Shown: positions 43,635 to 53,492, counted from the stretch's first letter. The stretch is 64,000 nt of DNA from Breoghania sp037026715 (GCF_037026715.1 NZ_JBANCG010000009.1:124001-188000), one strand, 5' to 3'. Notes: generated from the letters alone by a model not told the origin. Made by a program: numbers and translations.

Positions 43635-45320
43635 CTAGATGCCCGCCGTCTCCAGAACCCGGCGGGCGATAACCTGCGCCTGGATCTCCGCCGCACCCTC
43701 GAAGATGTTGAGGATGCGGGCATCGCACAGCACGCGGGAGATCGGGTATTCCTGCGCAAAGCCGTTGCCGCCGTGGATCTGGACCGCATTGTCGGCCGCG
43801 GCCCAGGCGACGCGGGCCGCGAGCAACTTGGCCATGCCGGCTTCCAGGTCGCAACGTCGGCCCTGATCCTTCTCACGGGCCGAATGGTAGGTGAGCTGGC
43901 GGGCGATCAGGATCTCGCAGGCCATCATCGCCAGCTTGTCGGAAACACGCGGAAACTTGATCAGCGGCCGGGCGAACTGGATGCGTTCCTGGGCATAGCG
44001 AAGGCCGAGTTCCAGCGCCGACTGGGCAACGCCGATGGCACGGGCCGCGGTCTGGATGCGGGCGCCCTCGAAAGTCTGCATCAGCTGCTTGAAACCCTGC
44101 CCCTCGACCTGACCCAGCAGATTTTCCGCCTTCACCTCGAAGCCGTCGAAGGCGATCTCGTATTCCTTCATCCCGCGATAGCCGATGACCTCGATCTCGC
44201 CGCCGGTCATGCCCTCGGCCGGGAACGGGTCGGCATCGTCGCCGCGCGGCTTTTCGGCAAGAAACATCGACAGGCCGCGATAGCCGGGCTCTTCCGGGTT
44301 GGTGCGCGCCAGAAGGGTCATCAGATCGGCGCGCACGGGATGCGTGATCCAGGTCTTGTTGCCGTGGACCTTCCACACGTCGCCGTCCCTGACCGCCCGC
44401 GTCCTCAGCGAGGCGAGGTCGGAGCCGGTGTTGGGTTCGGTGAAGACGGCGGTCGGTAGCACCTCGCCGGAGGCGATTTTCGGCAGCCATTTCGCCTTCT
44501 GTTCCTCCGTACCGCCGCACAGGATCAATTCCGCGGCGATTTCGGAACGAGTGCCGAGCGAACCGACGCCGATATAGGCGCGCGAAAGCTCCTCGGAGAC
44601 GACGCACATGGATTCCTTGCCGAGCCCCAGTCCGCCGTATTCCTCCGGAATGGTCAGGCCGAAGACGCCGAGCTCGGCCATGTGGGCGATGACCTCGAGC
44701 GGGATGTACTCGTTGGCGAGATGCCACTCGTGGGCGCGGGGCACGACCTCCGCCTCGCCGAAGCGGCGCATCTCGTTGCGGATCTGTTCGTAGGTCTCGT
44801 CAAGCCCGGCATCGCCGACGGTGGCGGAGCCCTGCTGCTGCACCATTAGCTCGACCAGATGGGCGCGGGTCTCGGCCGTGTTGCCGGTGGCGATCAGGGT
44901 CTCGACCTCGGGCGTGCGTGCCCGCGCGATCGACTCAGCGCGCACGCCCATGTCGGAAAGACGGACAATCTCACCCTGGCTCATGGGAATGCCGCCGAAG
45001 ATCTGTGCCAGATATTCGGCAAACGCCATGCGGGCGAGCTGATCCTCGATCCGGCCGTAGCGGCCTTCCGCACTCATGCGAGAGGCGTAGTCTGCCACTT
45101 GGCGTAGCGCCTGCGCGTAGGTCGCAAGCCATGCCAGTCCATGTGCGGCGCGTTGTTCCAGGTCCATCCGCCCGGCGTCGATCCGACTGTCGACGACCAC
45201 TCGCTCGCGCACGCCCGCCGCGGCTTCCGCCACCAGCGTATCGACGGCGGCAAGCGCCGGTCCGGCAAGGTCGACGAGATCGGAGGTGGCTGCGGCCGGA
45301 GACGGCGCGGCGAGTGTCAT
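43635..45320 (-). CDS. mcd: Acyl-CoA dehydrogenase, probably (2S)-methylsuccinyl-CoA dehydrogenase
   Basis: A 561-residue flavoenzyme. A roughly 160-residue N-terminal extension (with GRYGRIEDQLARMAFAEYLA) precedes a complete acyl-CoA dehydrogenase: LGVFGLTIPEEYGGLGL, the FAD-binding TEPNTGSDLASLRTRA and WITHPVRADLM, and C-terminal GMAKLLAARVAWAAADNAVQ and IHGGNGFAQEYPISR. An N-terminal extension of this size is characteristic of Mcd, which oxidises methylsuccinyl-CoA to mesaconyl-CoA in the ethylmalonyl-CoA pathway for acetyl-CoA assimilation. The other pathway genes (ccr, ecm) are not in the window, as is usual. Start 45320 has a GGGGGA site. Confidence 0.85.
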   Translation of the reverse strand: MTLAAPSPAAATSDLVDLAGPALAAVDTLVAEAAAGVRERVVVDSRIDAGRMDLEQRAAHGLAWLATYAQALRQVADYASRMSAEGRYGRIEDQLARMAFAEYLAQIFGGIPMSQGEIVRLSDMGVRAESIARARTPEVETLIATGNTAETRAHLVELMVQQQGSATVGDAGLDETYEQIRNEMRRFGEAEVVPRAHEWHLANEYIPLEVIAHMAELGVFGLTIPEEYGGLGLGKESMCVVSEELSRAYIGVGSLGTRSEIAAELILCGGTEEQKAKWLPKIASGEVLPTAVFTEPNTGSDLASLRTRAVRDGDVWKVHGNKTWITHPVRADLMTLLARTNPEEPGYRGLSMFLAEKPRGDDADPFPAEGMTGGEIEVIGYRGMKEYEIAFDGFEVKAENLLGQVEGQGFKQLMQTFEGARIQTAARAIGVAQSALELGLRYAQERIQFARPLIKFPRVSDKLAMMACEILIARQLTYHSAREKDQGRRCDLEAGMAKLLAARVAWAAADNAVQIHGGNGFAQEYPISRVLCDARILNIFEGAAEIQAQVIARRVLETAGI

Positions 45321-45764
45321 GTCGGATCCCCCACGTATGGTTCTTCGTATTGGTTGCTTGTTACGAAAGGTTATGTTGCGCTGCAAACTATCCTTTTGTC
45401 GAGTCTGTCTGGACGGCGCCCCCGCGCCTCAATCGAGAGGTCAAAAATGCCTTCGATATGGGCATGCCCTTCGCAGTGCATGGCGAGTTGTGCCCGGTGT
45501 GGCAGCATCGCGATTACACCTGGAGTGATGGCTTTGTTCTTATCCGATTGATATTGCAAGAAATATCCATGTATATATTTCAAAGGGTATCGATGCTTAT
45601 AAAATAGACCCGTCATATCAACGGCTTGGTTGCCCTTCTTATCCCTTCGTAAACCTCTCGGTTCTACGCTGCGCGTCACTTCCCGTTCTCCGTCGCCGGC
45701 TGTTTCGATCTGATGCGATCCGCCGGCGCGGTTCCCGATTCCACCGCCGTCCGGGACGTGTGCA
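45321..45764. other. Divergent intergenic region mcd / chemoreceptor
   Basis: About 440 bases. Upstream of mcd lies the palindrome TTGC-GCT-GCAA (45376-45386), a possible operator; in Paracoccus mcd is controlled by RamB, but I cannot show a RamB site here. An AT-rich segment at 45540-45610 may hold the chemoreceptor promoter. No gene is supported. Confidence 0.4.
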
Positions 45765-47771
45765 ATGCGACTGTTTTCTAGAAGAAATTCGATTTTTCTC
45801 TCTGGTCTCTCTCTCAAGGCGCGGGTGTTCAGCCTTGTCGTCATCTCATCCGCTAGTCTGCTTTGTGTCGCTGGCGTCTATTGGTGGAGCCAGTCGCAGG
45901 TGGCTGAGGCGAGCGCGGACGAAGTCGCCTTTGCCTCGCTGGCTGCGGAAGCGCGGGACATGTCCGCCGCGGCCCAGTGGCTGCACGGCGCGGAGCAGGG
46001 CTATCTGCACAAGCCATCGCAGGAGGCGATGACGTCGCTTCTCGCCCTTGAAGCCGGCGTCCGCGAGCACGGCAGGACCATCGCCTCGATGGATGTTGCC
46101 GCGCCCTATCGCGCGAGCCTTGCGGAAGTGATCGACACGCTCGACAGCATTCACGATACTTTCGAGACGCTGCACGCGGTGCAGTCCGGCATCGGGTTCG
46201 ATCCCGAGACGGGGCTTCTGGGCGAGCTTTCGGAAACCTCCGCCCGGGTAGAGCGGCGGCTCGTCAAGGAGGCCCGGTTCGGCGGCGGGGCCGATTACGA
46301 CAAGCTCGCCCGCGCCATCGTCGAGGTCTCGCGCAACGAGAAGGCCTTTCTGCTCAATCCCACCGATGTCGCGGAAGGGGCATTCGAGGTTGCCTACGCC
46401 CGCTTCGACCGGCGGCTGAAGAAGGCCAAGATTCCCGAAGACGTGCGCGGCGAGCTTTCCGGCGACATGGCGACCTATCGCAAGGGCTTCGATGCATACA
46501 CAGGTCTGGTCGCCGAGCGTGCCAAGACGGTCGAGTTGATGGAGACGCTCTTCTCGCTGCTGCCGCCGCGCCTCGATGCGCTGAAGGCGGTCGCGGAAGA
46601 AGGGCGGACGGAGGCGGTGGCGCGGCTGGCGCAGGTGCGAACCTACACATTGGCCATCGTCACCGTGATGATCGGCGCCTCCATCATCGTCGCCACTTTA
46701 CTCGGGCTGGTAATTGCATCCTCGATCACCGGACAGCTCGTCGGCTTCCGAAAGGTGATGGAGCGGCTTGCTGACGGCGAGAACGACGTCGATATTCCCG
46801 GAACCGGCGGGCGCGACGAGATGTCGGCGATGGCCAGGACGCTGATGGTCTTCCGCGACAATGCCGTGGAGCGCGAGCGGCTGCGGGCGGAACAGGCGAA
46901 CGAGGAGGAGGCGCGCAACGTCCGCGCCGGGCGCATTGCGGGTCTCATCGGTTCGTTCGAGGACACGGTCGCCGGCGTGCTTGCCGGTCTCAACAGTGCA
47001 TCGCAGGATCTGCGGGGTGCCGCAAAAGCGGTGGAGGAAGCCTCCGACAACGTGACCGAGGAGGCGCGCAGAGCCGGCGATTCGGTCTCCATCGCCACGG
47101 ACAATGTCGGCAGCGCGGCGCAGGCGACGCGCGAAATGGCATCCTCCATCGGGCAAATCGCGGAACAGGCGGACAAGTCCCGCGAGATCGCGCGCAAGGC
47201 CATGACGGGCGCCGGGGAGACATCCGCCACCATGGCGACGCTCGCCCGCACCGCCGACCGCATCGGTCAGGTGATGCACCTGATCCGCGACATCGCCGAC
47301 CAGACCAACATGCTGGCGCTCAATGCCACCATCGAGGCGGCGCGGGCCGGCGAGGCCGGGCGCGGGTTCGCGGTCGTTGCGGCGGAGGTGAAGGAGCTGG
47401 CGACGCAGACCTCGAAGGCGACGGAGGAAATCGCGACCCAGATCGAGTCCATCCAGGCCATTTCGTCCGATGCGACGAGCTCGATTTCCGACATCCGCCA
47501 GATCATCGACGACATGCACGCCATTGCGGAGACGGTGGCGGCCTCCGTCGCTGAGCAGAGCGCGTCGGTGGATGCGATCTCCCATAACATCGACGGGGCT
47601 TCCACCAGATCGCAGGAAGGCGCGGATGCGATGGGCAGCGTCGGGGCGGCGACCGAGCATGCCCGGCGCACCGGGCGCAGCGTGGAGGATCTCTCGCAGC
47701 GGCTTGCCGAACAGGTGGAGACGATCCGGCGCGAGGTGGAACTGTTCCTGGACGGCGTTCGCGCGGCATGA
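45765..47771 (+). CDS. Methyl-accepting chemotaxis protein with HAMP domain
   Basis: A 668-residue transmembrane receptor. TM1 (about residues 20-41) and TM2 (about 296-320) bracket a helical periplasmic sensor of about 255 residues resembling HBM/four-helix-bundle sensors. A HAMP domain (321-375, FRKVMERLADGENDVDIPGT) and the MA signalling coil follow. The hairpin tip DQTNMLALNATIEAARAGEA binds CheA/CheW. It lacks a C-terminal CheR/CheB pentapeptide. No ligand can be inferred and no che genes are near. Confidence 0.95.
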   Translation: MRLFSRRNSIFLSGLSLKARVFSLVVISSASLLCVAGVYWWSQSQVAEASADEVAFASLAAEARDMSAAAQWLHGAEQGYLHKPSQEAMTSLLALEAGVREHGRTIASMDVAAPYRASLAEVIDTLDSIHDTFETLHAVQSGIGFDPETGLLGELSETSARVERRLVKEARFGGGADYDKLARAIVEVSRNEKAFLLNPTDVAEGAFEVAYARFDRRLKKAKIPEDVRGELSGDMATYRKGFDAYTGLVAERAKTVELMETLFSLLPPRLDALKAVAEEGRTEAVARLAQVRTYTLAIVTVMIGASIIVATLLGLVIASSITGQLVGFRKVMERLADGENDVDIPGTGGRDEMSAMARTLMVFRDNAVERERLRAEQANEEEARNVRAGRIAGLIGSFEDTVAGVLAGLNSASQDLRGAAKAVEEASDNVTEEARRAGDSVSIATDNVGSAAQATREMASSIGQIAEQADKSREIARKAMTGAGETSATMATLARTADRIGQVMHLIRDIADQTNMLALNATIEAARAGEAGRGFAVVAAEVKELATQTSKATEEIATQIESIQAISSDATSSISDIRQIIDDMHAIAETVAASVAEQSASVDAISHNIDGASTRSQEGADAMGSVGAATEHARRTGRSVEDLSQRLAEQVETIRREVELFLDGVRAA

Positions 47772-47814
47772 GGGGGCCTGCCCGCAGGCGTAATCGGGAG
47801 GGCCCCGCGCTGCG

Positions 47815-48711
47815 TCAGCCGGCTTGCGTCCTGATCCGGCCGGTGGAGGGGCGCGAGACGAGGGCCACGCCGCCGATGGCGATGACCATGCCGAGGATCT
47901 GGATGGGGGCCAGAGCTTCGCCGAAGAGGAAATAGCCTTCCACGGCGGTTGCGGCGGGAACGAGGTAGAACAGGCCCGCCACGCGCGAGACCTCGCCCTT
48001 GCGGATCAGAAGCATCAGCAGCGAGATCGCGCCCAGCGACAGCACGACGACGAGCCAGAACAGGGCGAAGACGAATTCGCCTGTCCATTGCACCTCGCCC
48101 GTTTCAGTGAACAGGGCGAGGAGGGCAGTCACGCTCAGGGCGCCAGCATATTGGTAGAAGACCCCGCCGCGCATTTCCATGTGCTGGGCGAAGCGCTTCT
48201 GGTAGATCGTGCCGAAGGCGATGCCGAGCACGGCCAGCAGGCACATGCCGACCGTCTCCGGCCGGATCCCCTGCCCTGCGACTCCGGCCTTGGGGCCGAG
48301 CACCAGCCCCACGCCGACGAGCCCGATCGCCATGCCGATCCAGTAGCGGGTGTCGATGCGTTCGCCGAGCAGCATGCCGGCGAAAAGGGCCGTGACGAGC
48401 GGCTGAAGGCCGACGATGAGTGCCGCCACGCCCGCGGGCATGCCGTTGTCGATCGCCCAGAAGACCCCGCCAAGATAGATGCCGTGAATGAGAATCCCGA
48501 CCACGATCGCATGGCCGCGCTCGTGCATCGTCAACCGCCTGCGGGGCGGGACGGCGAGCATCGAAAGGGCGAGGATCGCCAGCACCGCGACATAGCGCAG
48601 GACCAGGAAGGTCAGCGGCTCGGCGTAGGGCGCTCCCATACGCGATCCGATGAAGCCGGTCGACCAGAGCAGCACGAAAATCACCGGCACGGCGCGAAGA
48701 AGCAGGGACAT
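47815..48711 (-). CDS. EamA/DMT-family transporter
   Basis: A 298-residue membrane protein with ten predicted helices and two EamA repeats: N-terminal LLWSTGFIGSRMGAPYAEPL, the GLQPLVTALFAGMLLGERID end of repeat 1 and YLVPAATAVEGYFLFGEALA in repeat 2. Probably an exporter of a small metabolite. It lies between two chemoreceptor genes and converges on the first. It is not closely related to the EamA protein at 25.9 kb. Confidence 0.93.
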   Translation of the reverse strand: MSLLLRAVPVIFVLLWSTGFIGSRMGAPYAEPLTFLVLRYVAVLAILALSMLAVPPRRRLTMHERGHAIVVGILIHGIYLGGVFWAIDNGMPAGVAALIVGLQPLVTALFAGMLLGERIDTRYWIGMAIGLVGVGLVLGPKAGVAGQGIRPETVGMCLLAVLGIAFGTIYQKRFAQHMEMRGGVFYQYAGALSVTALLALFTETGEVQWTGEFVFALFWLVVVLSLGAISLLMLLIRKGEVSRVAGLFYLVPAATAVEGYFLFGEALAPIQILGMVIAIGGVALVSRPSTGRIRTQAG

Positions 48712-48989
48712 GGGTTGATCCGGAAAGAGGGCGGACAGGCGAGAATGCCCGCAAGCGCATGGTGCGAGAAATGGAGAGGACCGGGAAAACTGCCGCCGAC
48801 GCGCACCGCAGGTGCGTTCGCTACCTTAGCGGAATGACCGCGCGTCGCAACCGAAAGGCGCGGATGCCGCTCGGGCTTTGCGGGCAGGGCGAAACCAAAT
48901 CGCAAGGTTAATCGGCGACAACGGACACTTGGATCACGGGCGCGCCGTCGATGGCGGGGCGAGCGGTGCGGATGAGCCGCGGAAGGCAC
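48712..48989. other. Divergent intergenic region EamA / chemoreceptor 2
   Basis: About 280 bases with promoters for both genes. No clear sigma-70 or flagellar-type promoter can be fixed. The chemoreceptor frame is open from 48951, but the ribosome binding site GGAAGG supports 48990. Confidence 0.3.
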
Positions 48990-51020
48990 ATGGCTGAAAC
49001 TTGCGCAGAAGCTGCGGGCAGCGGCGAGGACGGCAAGCGGGTGGGCAACCGGTTCGTTTTCCGCCTGGCGCTGTTGTGCCTCGGCGCCGTCTTCGCGGCC
49101 GCCTCCCTGTGGTTGGTTCATGCCGGACAGGCGAAACGTGCCGCCGATGTCCGCGCGCATGCTGCAGCAAGGCTCGATCTCGGAGACACGCTGATCTCGC
49201 TGCGCGATTTTCGCGACGTCACGAGCCGGTATCTGGCAAATCCCTCCCGCGAGCCCATCGCTGCGGTGAATGCCGCGGAGCGGAGGCTGCGGGATCGGCT
49301 CAACGCGCTGGGACCGCTCGGAGGCCCCGACGGAGCGCGCGCTGCGCGAGCCGGGACGGCGCAGGATGTCATTGGCGAACTCGACCGGTTGCGCAATCAG
49401 CTCGAAACGGTGCGGCAGAGCCAGGAGGCGATCGGCGGCGATCTGGCAAGTGGTCTGCTCGGACGGCTGAAGGAGGCGGGCGATGCCGTGGCGCAGGCGT
49501 TTGCGACGGAAGTTGCCGTTCGGCGCACGCCGGCAGCGCTGAAGAAAGTGGCCGCGGCTTTCGACGAGGCGCGACGGGTCGAGACGGTTTTTCTCGTGAC
49601 CGCCGGATCGGCCGACCCGTCGGGCTATCGCGGCGAACTGGATGCGCTCGTCGACAAGCTGCGCGCGGTGCGTCTTTCGGCCAAGCGGGAGGCTCGGCTT
49701 GCCGGACTTTTGTCGGGCTATCGGGATGCATTCGTTGCCTATGTGGAGGCCGTGCTCCAGCGCAGCGCCGCCACCCGGGAGGTCGAGGCAGGGCTCGGCG
49801 CGCTGGTGCAGGATCTGAGCGCGGCGCTCGAGCGGACGCGTTCGCCCTCCGGGTTCGAGGTTACAGGCGGACGGTTCGATGACCTCGCACGGCCGTCGAT
49901 ATTGCTCGCCGTCGGGCTCGGCCTGTGTGCGCTCGCTGCCTTCGGCTTTGGCCGGGGCCCCGGGGCGAGAAGCGATGCGGAAGCGGGGCCCGTCCGCTCC
50001 GATGACCTCGCGGTCGTGTCCCAGCCGGCTTCGACGCCCGAAGCAGAGGCCGGACGGACAGAGCCGGAGGCGTCGCCATCGGAGATCCGGCATGCCGATG
50101 CCCGGCGTGAGCCGGATCAGCGCGCCGAGGCGCTTGCGGAGGTTCTGAAGGCGGGTGAGGCCTGGAAGGCCCGCAACGCTCGCATTGAGGACCTGTCGCA
50201 TCACCTTGAGGAAACGGTTTCGTTCGCCATCGCCAGCCTGAAGACGGCGGCGGGCGCCATGAACGAAGCGGTGGAGGCGGTCGCGATCACCTCCAAGAAC
50301 GTCCTTGGAGCGGCCGACAGGAGCGGCGCCAACCACGAGGCCATTCTTGCCGCGCTTGAGGCGGCGCGGAGCGAGCGCGACGAGCTGGCCGGCTCGCTCG
50401 CCTCCTTCGGGGCGTTGGCGGAGCGTACCGACGCTGTGACCCGCGAGGCGCGTGGCCGGTCGGGCCGCGGCGACGTGGTGATGCAAAGGCTGACCGGATC
50501 GGCGGAGCGTATCGGCAACATGCTGGAGGCGATCCGCGCCGTGGCTGATCGTACCAACCTGCTGGCACTGAACGCGACCATCGAGGCGGCGCGCGCCGGT
50601 GCAGCCGGCAAGAGCTTTGCGGTCGTCGCGCAGGAGGTCAAGCAGCTTGCCGCTCAGACCGCACAGGCAACGCAGGACATCGAGGCCGAGATCGAAGCCA
50701 TCCGGGCCGCGACCGACGACGCGGTTGCCGCCTTCTCCCAGGTTGCCGGCGTGATCGACACCGTTGACGGGGTCGCTTCCGGCGTTCGCGAGACGCTGCA
50801 GCGGCAGGAGGACCGGATCGCGGCGCTGACGGTCCGCCTCGACGAGGCGTCGGGTCTTGGCAGCGACGGAGACAAGGCGGCGGCGATCATCCGTAAGGCG
50901 CGGGGGCAGGCGGCGGAGACCGGTGCAGCCGTCGACAGGCTCGCCGCGATCATGCTGGAGGAAGCCTCCCGCGTCGAAGACGAGATGAAGGACTTCCTCA
51001 CCGAGCTGCGCGCGCTGTAA
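48990..51020 (+). CDS. Methyl-accepting chemotaxis-like protein lacking a HAMP domain
   Basis: A 676-residue receptor. TM1 (about residues 22-43) and TM2 (about 304-322, SILLAVGLGLCALAAFGFG) enclose a helical sensor of about 260 residues. Where HAMP is expected there is instead an Ala/Pro/Glu-rich, probably unstructured linker (about 323-385). The MA domain is recognisable by DRTNLLALNATIEAARAGAA and FAVVAQEVKQLAAQT, but it is short. Signal transfer across a disordered linker is unusual, so it may sense cytoplasmically or act in a non-canonical complex. Start 48990 has GGAAGG. Confidence 0.88.
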   Translation: MAETCAEAAGSGEDGKRVGNRFVFRLALLCLGAVFAAASLWLVHAGQAKRAADVRAHAAARLDLGDTLISLRDFRDVTSRYLANPSREPIAAVNAAERRLRDRLNALGPLGGPDGARAARAGTAQDVIGELDRLRNQLETVRQSQEAIGGDLASGLLGRLKEAGDAVAQAFATEVAVRRTPAALKKVAAAFDEARRVETVFLVTAGSADPSGYRGELDALVDKLRAVRLSAKREARLAGLLSGYRDAFVAYVEAVLQRSAATREVEAGLGALVQDLSAALERTRSPSGFEVTGGRFDDLARPSILLAVGLGLCALAAFGFGRGPGARSDAEAGPVRSDDLAVVSQPASTPEAEAGRTEPEASPSEIRHADARREPDQRAEALAEVLKAGEAWKARNARIEDLSHHLEETVSFAIASLKTAAGAMNEAVEAVAITSKNVLGAADRSGANHEAILAALEAARSERDELAGSLASFGALAERTDAVTREARGRSGRGDVVMQRLTGSAERIGNMLEAIRAVADRTNLLALNATIEAARAGAAGKSFAVVAQEVKQLAAQTAQATQDIEAEIEAIRAATDDAVAAFSQVAGVIDTVDGVASGVRETLQRQEDRIAALTVRLDEASGLGSDGDKAAAIIRKARGQAAETGAAVDRLAAIMLEEASRVEDEMKDFLTELRAL

Positions 51021-51157
51021 TCCGCTGTTTCCCGGGTGCATGACCGATACGGCGCTGCCCAAGCCTGTCGCAAGCCCTGTCGCGATATCGCGCCGGTGTG
51101 TGTTAGAACCGTTCCGACAAGACGACAGGGCGAAACGCGGGAGCCGGACGGAGAACG

Positions 51158-52342
51158 ATGAGCGAGACTTGCGTGATCGTGGGGGCAGGGCAGGCGGGCG
51201 CGCAGGCCGCGCACAGCCTGCGCCAGGGCGGATATGAAGGCGATGTCGTCATGCTTGGCGATGAGGCCCATCCGCCCTATCAGCGCCCGCCGCTTTCCAA
51301 GAAGTATCTCTCCGGCGAATTCGAGGCCGAGCGGCTATGGCTGCGGCCGACGGAATTCTACGAGGCAAACGGCATCGATCTGAAGACGGGGGCCCGTGTT
51401 TCCGCGATCGATCGTGAGGGCGGCTGTGTCGTGTGCTCTGACGGGCGCGAGATCGGCTACGACACGCTGCTGCTGGCCACGGGAACGCGGCCCCGCGCGT
51501 TGCCGCTGCCAGGCTTCGACCTGCCGGGCGTGCTTCCGTTGAGGACCCTCGCCGATGTCGATGCGCTGCGCGCGCTGATGGCGGTGCCGCGCCGGATCGT
51601 CATTGTCGGCGGCGGCTATATCGGGCTGGAGGTGGCGGCTGTCGCGCGCGGGCTTGGCCACGAGGTGATGGTGCTGGAGAGCCAGGGCCGCGTGCTCAAT
51701 CGGGTCGTCGCGCCGGAACTCTCGGACTTCTATGCGCAGCTTCACCTCTCGCGCGGCGTCGTGCTGCGCTTTGGCGTCTCGGCTGCGGCCGTGGAGGGCG
51801 ACGGACAGGTGGAAGCGGTGCGGCTCACCTCGGGCGAGCGGATCGATTGCGACCTGGTTCTCGTCGCCGTCGGCGCGGTGCCGAACACCGAGCTCGCCGA
51901 GGCCGCCGGGCTCGCCGTTGACGACGGCATTTCGGTCGATGCCTCGTGCCGCACGTCCGATCCGGCGATCTTTGCGGCCGGCGACTGCACGCGCTTTCCA
52001 TCCGCCCGCTACGGCCGCACCATACGGCTTGAAAGCGTGCAGAACGCCATCGATCAGGCCAAGGCCGCGGCCAGCGCCATTCTCGGGCACGAGCGGACCT
52101 ACGATCCGGTGCCGTGGTTCTGGTCAGACCAGTACGAGGTCAAGCTGCAGATCGCCGGGCTTTCGCAGATGCACGAGGAAACGAAGCGCGTCGGCGATCC
52201 GGCGGGCGGGTCGTTCTACATCGCCTATCTGCGTGGCGAGCGACTGCTGGCGGTCGATTCGGTCAACCACCCGCGCTCGCACATGATGGCACGCAGATCC
52301 ATGGGCGAGGTCTGGCGCGAGGATCTTCTGCCGGCCGGCTGA
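51158..52342 (+). CDS. FAD-dependent ferredoxin/rubredoxin reductase-like oxidoreductase
   Basis: A 394-residue pyridine-nucleotide-disulfide-type flavoprotein without redox cysteines. Motifs: FAD-binding VIVGAGQAGAQAAHSLRQGG, the PPYQRPPLSKKYL segment typical of putidaredoxin/rubredoxin reductases, LLLATGTRPR, NAD-binding IVGGGYIGLEVAAVARG, and FAAGDCTRFP. A reductase C-terminal domain includes WFWSDQYEVKLQIAGL. It transfers electrons from NAD(P)H to a ferredoxin, probably serving a P450 or dioxygenase encoded elsewhere. Start 51158 has GGAG. Confidence 0.94.
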   Translation: MSETCVIVGAGQAGAQAAHSLRQGGYEGDVVMLGDEAHPPYQRPPLSKKYLSGEFEAERLWLRPTEFYEANGIDLKTGARVSAIDREGGCVVCSDGREIGYDTLLLATGTRPRALPLPGFDLPGVLPLRTLADVDALRALMAVPRRIVIVGGGYIGLEVAAVARGLGHEVMVLESQGRVLNRVVAPELSDFYAQLHLSRGVVLRFGVSAAAVEGDGQVEAVRLTSGERIDCDLVLVAVGAVPNTELAEAAGLAVDDGISVDASCRTSDPAIFAAGDCTRFPSARYGRTIRLESVQNAIDQAKAAASAILGHERTYDPVPWFWSDQYEVKLQIAGLSQMHEETKRVGDPAGGSFYIAYLRGERLLAVDSVNHPRSHMMARRSMGEVWREDLLPAG

Positions 52343-52376
52343 GAACGAGCGCGGAAACCACGATGGTCGCGGAGGG

Positions 52377-53162
52377 CTACCGCTCGCCGGCGCGAACGTT
52401 TTCCAGGATCAGCCGGGTGCACTCGCGCGGAATTTCCATCTGCAGCATGTGACCGGTCCGCTCGAACACGTGGACCGCCACAGGCCCCGGCATGCGATGG
52501 GCCTGGCGGGTCGGCAGAACGCGGTCCTGCGTGCCCCAGATCACCTTCACCGGGCAGGCGAGCTCGCCCAGCTTGTCTCGCGGCAGGGTCTTCTGACGCT
52601 CGCCGTCGATGATCGCATCGACAATCGTCTCCAGCGCCTCGATGGCGCCGGGTGCCTTCCGCGCTTCCGCGATATGGGCGGCAAGCTTGCGCGGCACCGG
52701 GTTCTCCCAGCCGAAGAACTGTTCCAGCAGCAGCTGGATCTGTTCCTCTTCGCGGGCGCTGGCGTAGCGGCGCAGCAGGCGGTGGTTGATTTCCTCGCCG
52801 AAGCCGCCGGGTGCCAGAAGGGTCAGGCTGGCGATGCGTTCGGGCGCGCGCAGGGCGATCAGCGTCGCGATGGCCCCGCCCATCGAATGGCCGACCAGAT
52901 GGATCCGCTCAAGGCCCAGTCCGTCGAGTGTCCGGGTCGCCGCCTTTGCCGAAAGGCCGGCATGGCCGATCTCGGGCCAGCCGATCGCCTGGCCGTGACC
53001 GGGAAGGTCCATGGCGAGAGAGCGCACATGGCGGGCGAGTGCGGTCTGGATGTTGGCCCAGCTCATCGCATCCCCGCCGAACCCGTGCAGCAGGACGACG
53101 GGCGCGCCCGTTTTCTCGGCACCGAACTCCTCAACGGGCAGCAGGCGGGTCTGGTCGGTCAT
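52377..53162 (-). CDS. Alpha/beta hydrolase
   Basis: A 261-residue alpha/beta hydrolase. The oxyanion-hole region is VVLLHGFGGDAMSW, the nucleophile serine lies in LVGHSMGGAIATLIA, the acid in VIWGTQDRVLP and the histidine in FERTGHMLQME. It resembles the hydrolase domains fused to acetoin-dehydrogenase E2 proteins, but no lipoyl domain is present. Converges on the flavoprotein gene. Substrate unknown. Confidence 0.93.
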   Translation of the reverse strand: MTDQTRLLPVEEFGAEKTGAPVVLLHGFGGDAMSWANIQTALARHVRSLAMDLPGHGQAIGWPEIGHAGLSAKAATRTLDGLGLERIHLVGHSMGGAIATLIALRAPERIASLTLLAPGGFGEEINHRLLRRYASAREEEQIQLLLEQFFGWENPVPRKLAAHIAEARKAPGAIEALETIVDAIIDGERQKTLPRDKLGELACPVKVIWGTQDRVLPTRQAHRMPGPVAVHVFERTGHMLQMEIPRECTRLILENVRAGER

Positions 53163-53492
53163 CGATGTCTCCGGTTGGTTTCTCGGCGGGATGGCGGTTG
53201 AACGGATGATTGGCGGGTCGAGCGCGCATCAAAGCCCGAAATGTGACAGGCGGCAACGGCCGTGCCGTGGCCGATGCGGATCGATGCCGAATACACGAGA
53301 AATAGCGGGAAACTGTGTGTCCGCGATCACATACAATCGGAGCATTGCCAATTATGGTCAGCGTCAGGAGCGATTCGCGGCATTGGTGCGTGCGAGCCGG
53401 CGGTCGTCCCTGTCTTTTCGCTCCTGATGGAGCAGCCGGCAGATGCCGGCATGAGCCTTTATCCCGACGTTCGACCGACCGGAGTTGTCTGA
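53163..53492. other. Divergent intergenic region hydrolase / L,D-transpeptidase
   Basis: 330 bases without a supported gene; short open frames here have no ribosome binding sites. It contains AT-richer DNA at 53320-53370. Promoters for both genes are expected, but none can be identified with confidence. Confidence 0.35.

Noticed and set aside
48681..51062. 793-codon minus-strand frame over the second chemoreceptor
   Set aside because: Antisense shadow; the plus-strand product has clear transmembrane and signalling motifs.
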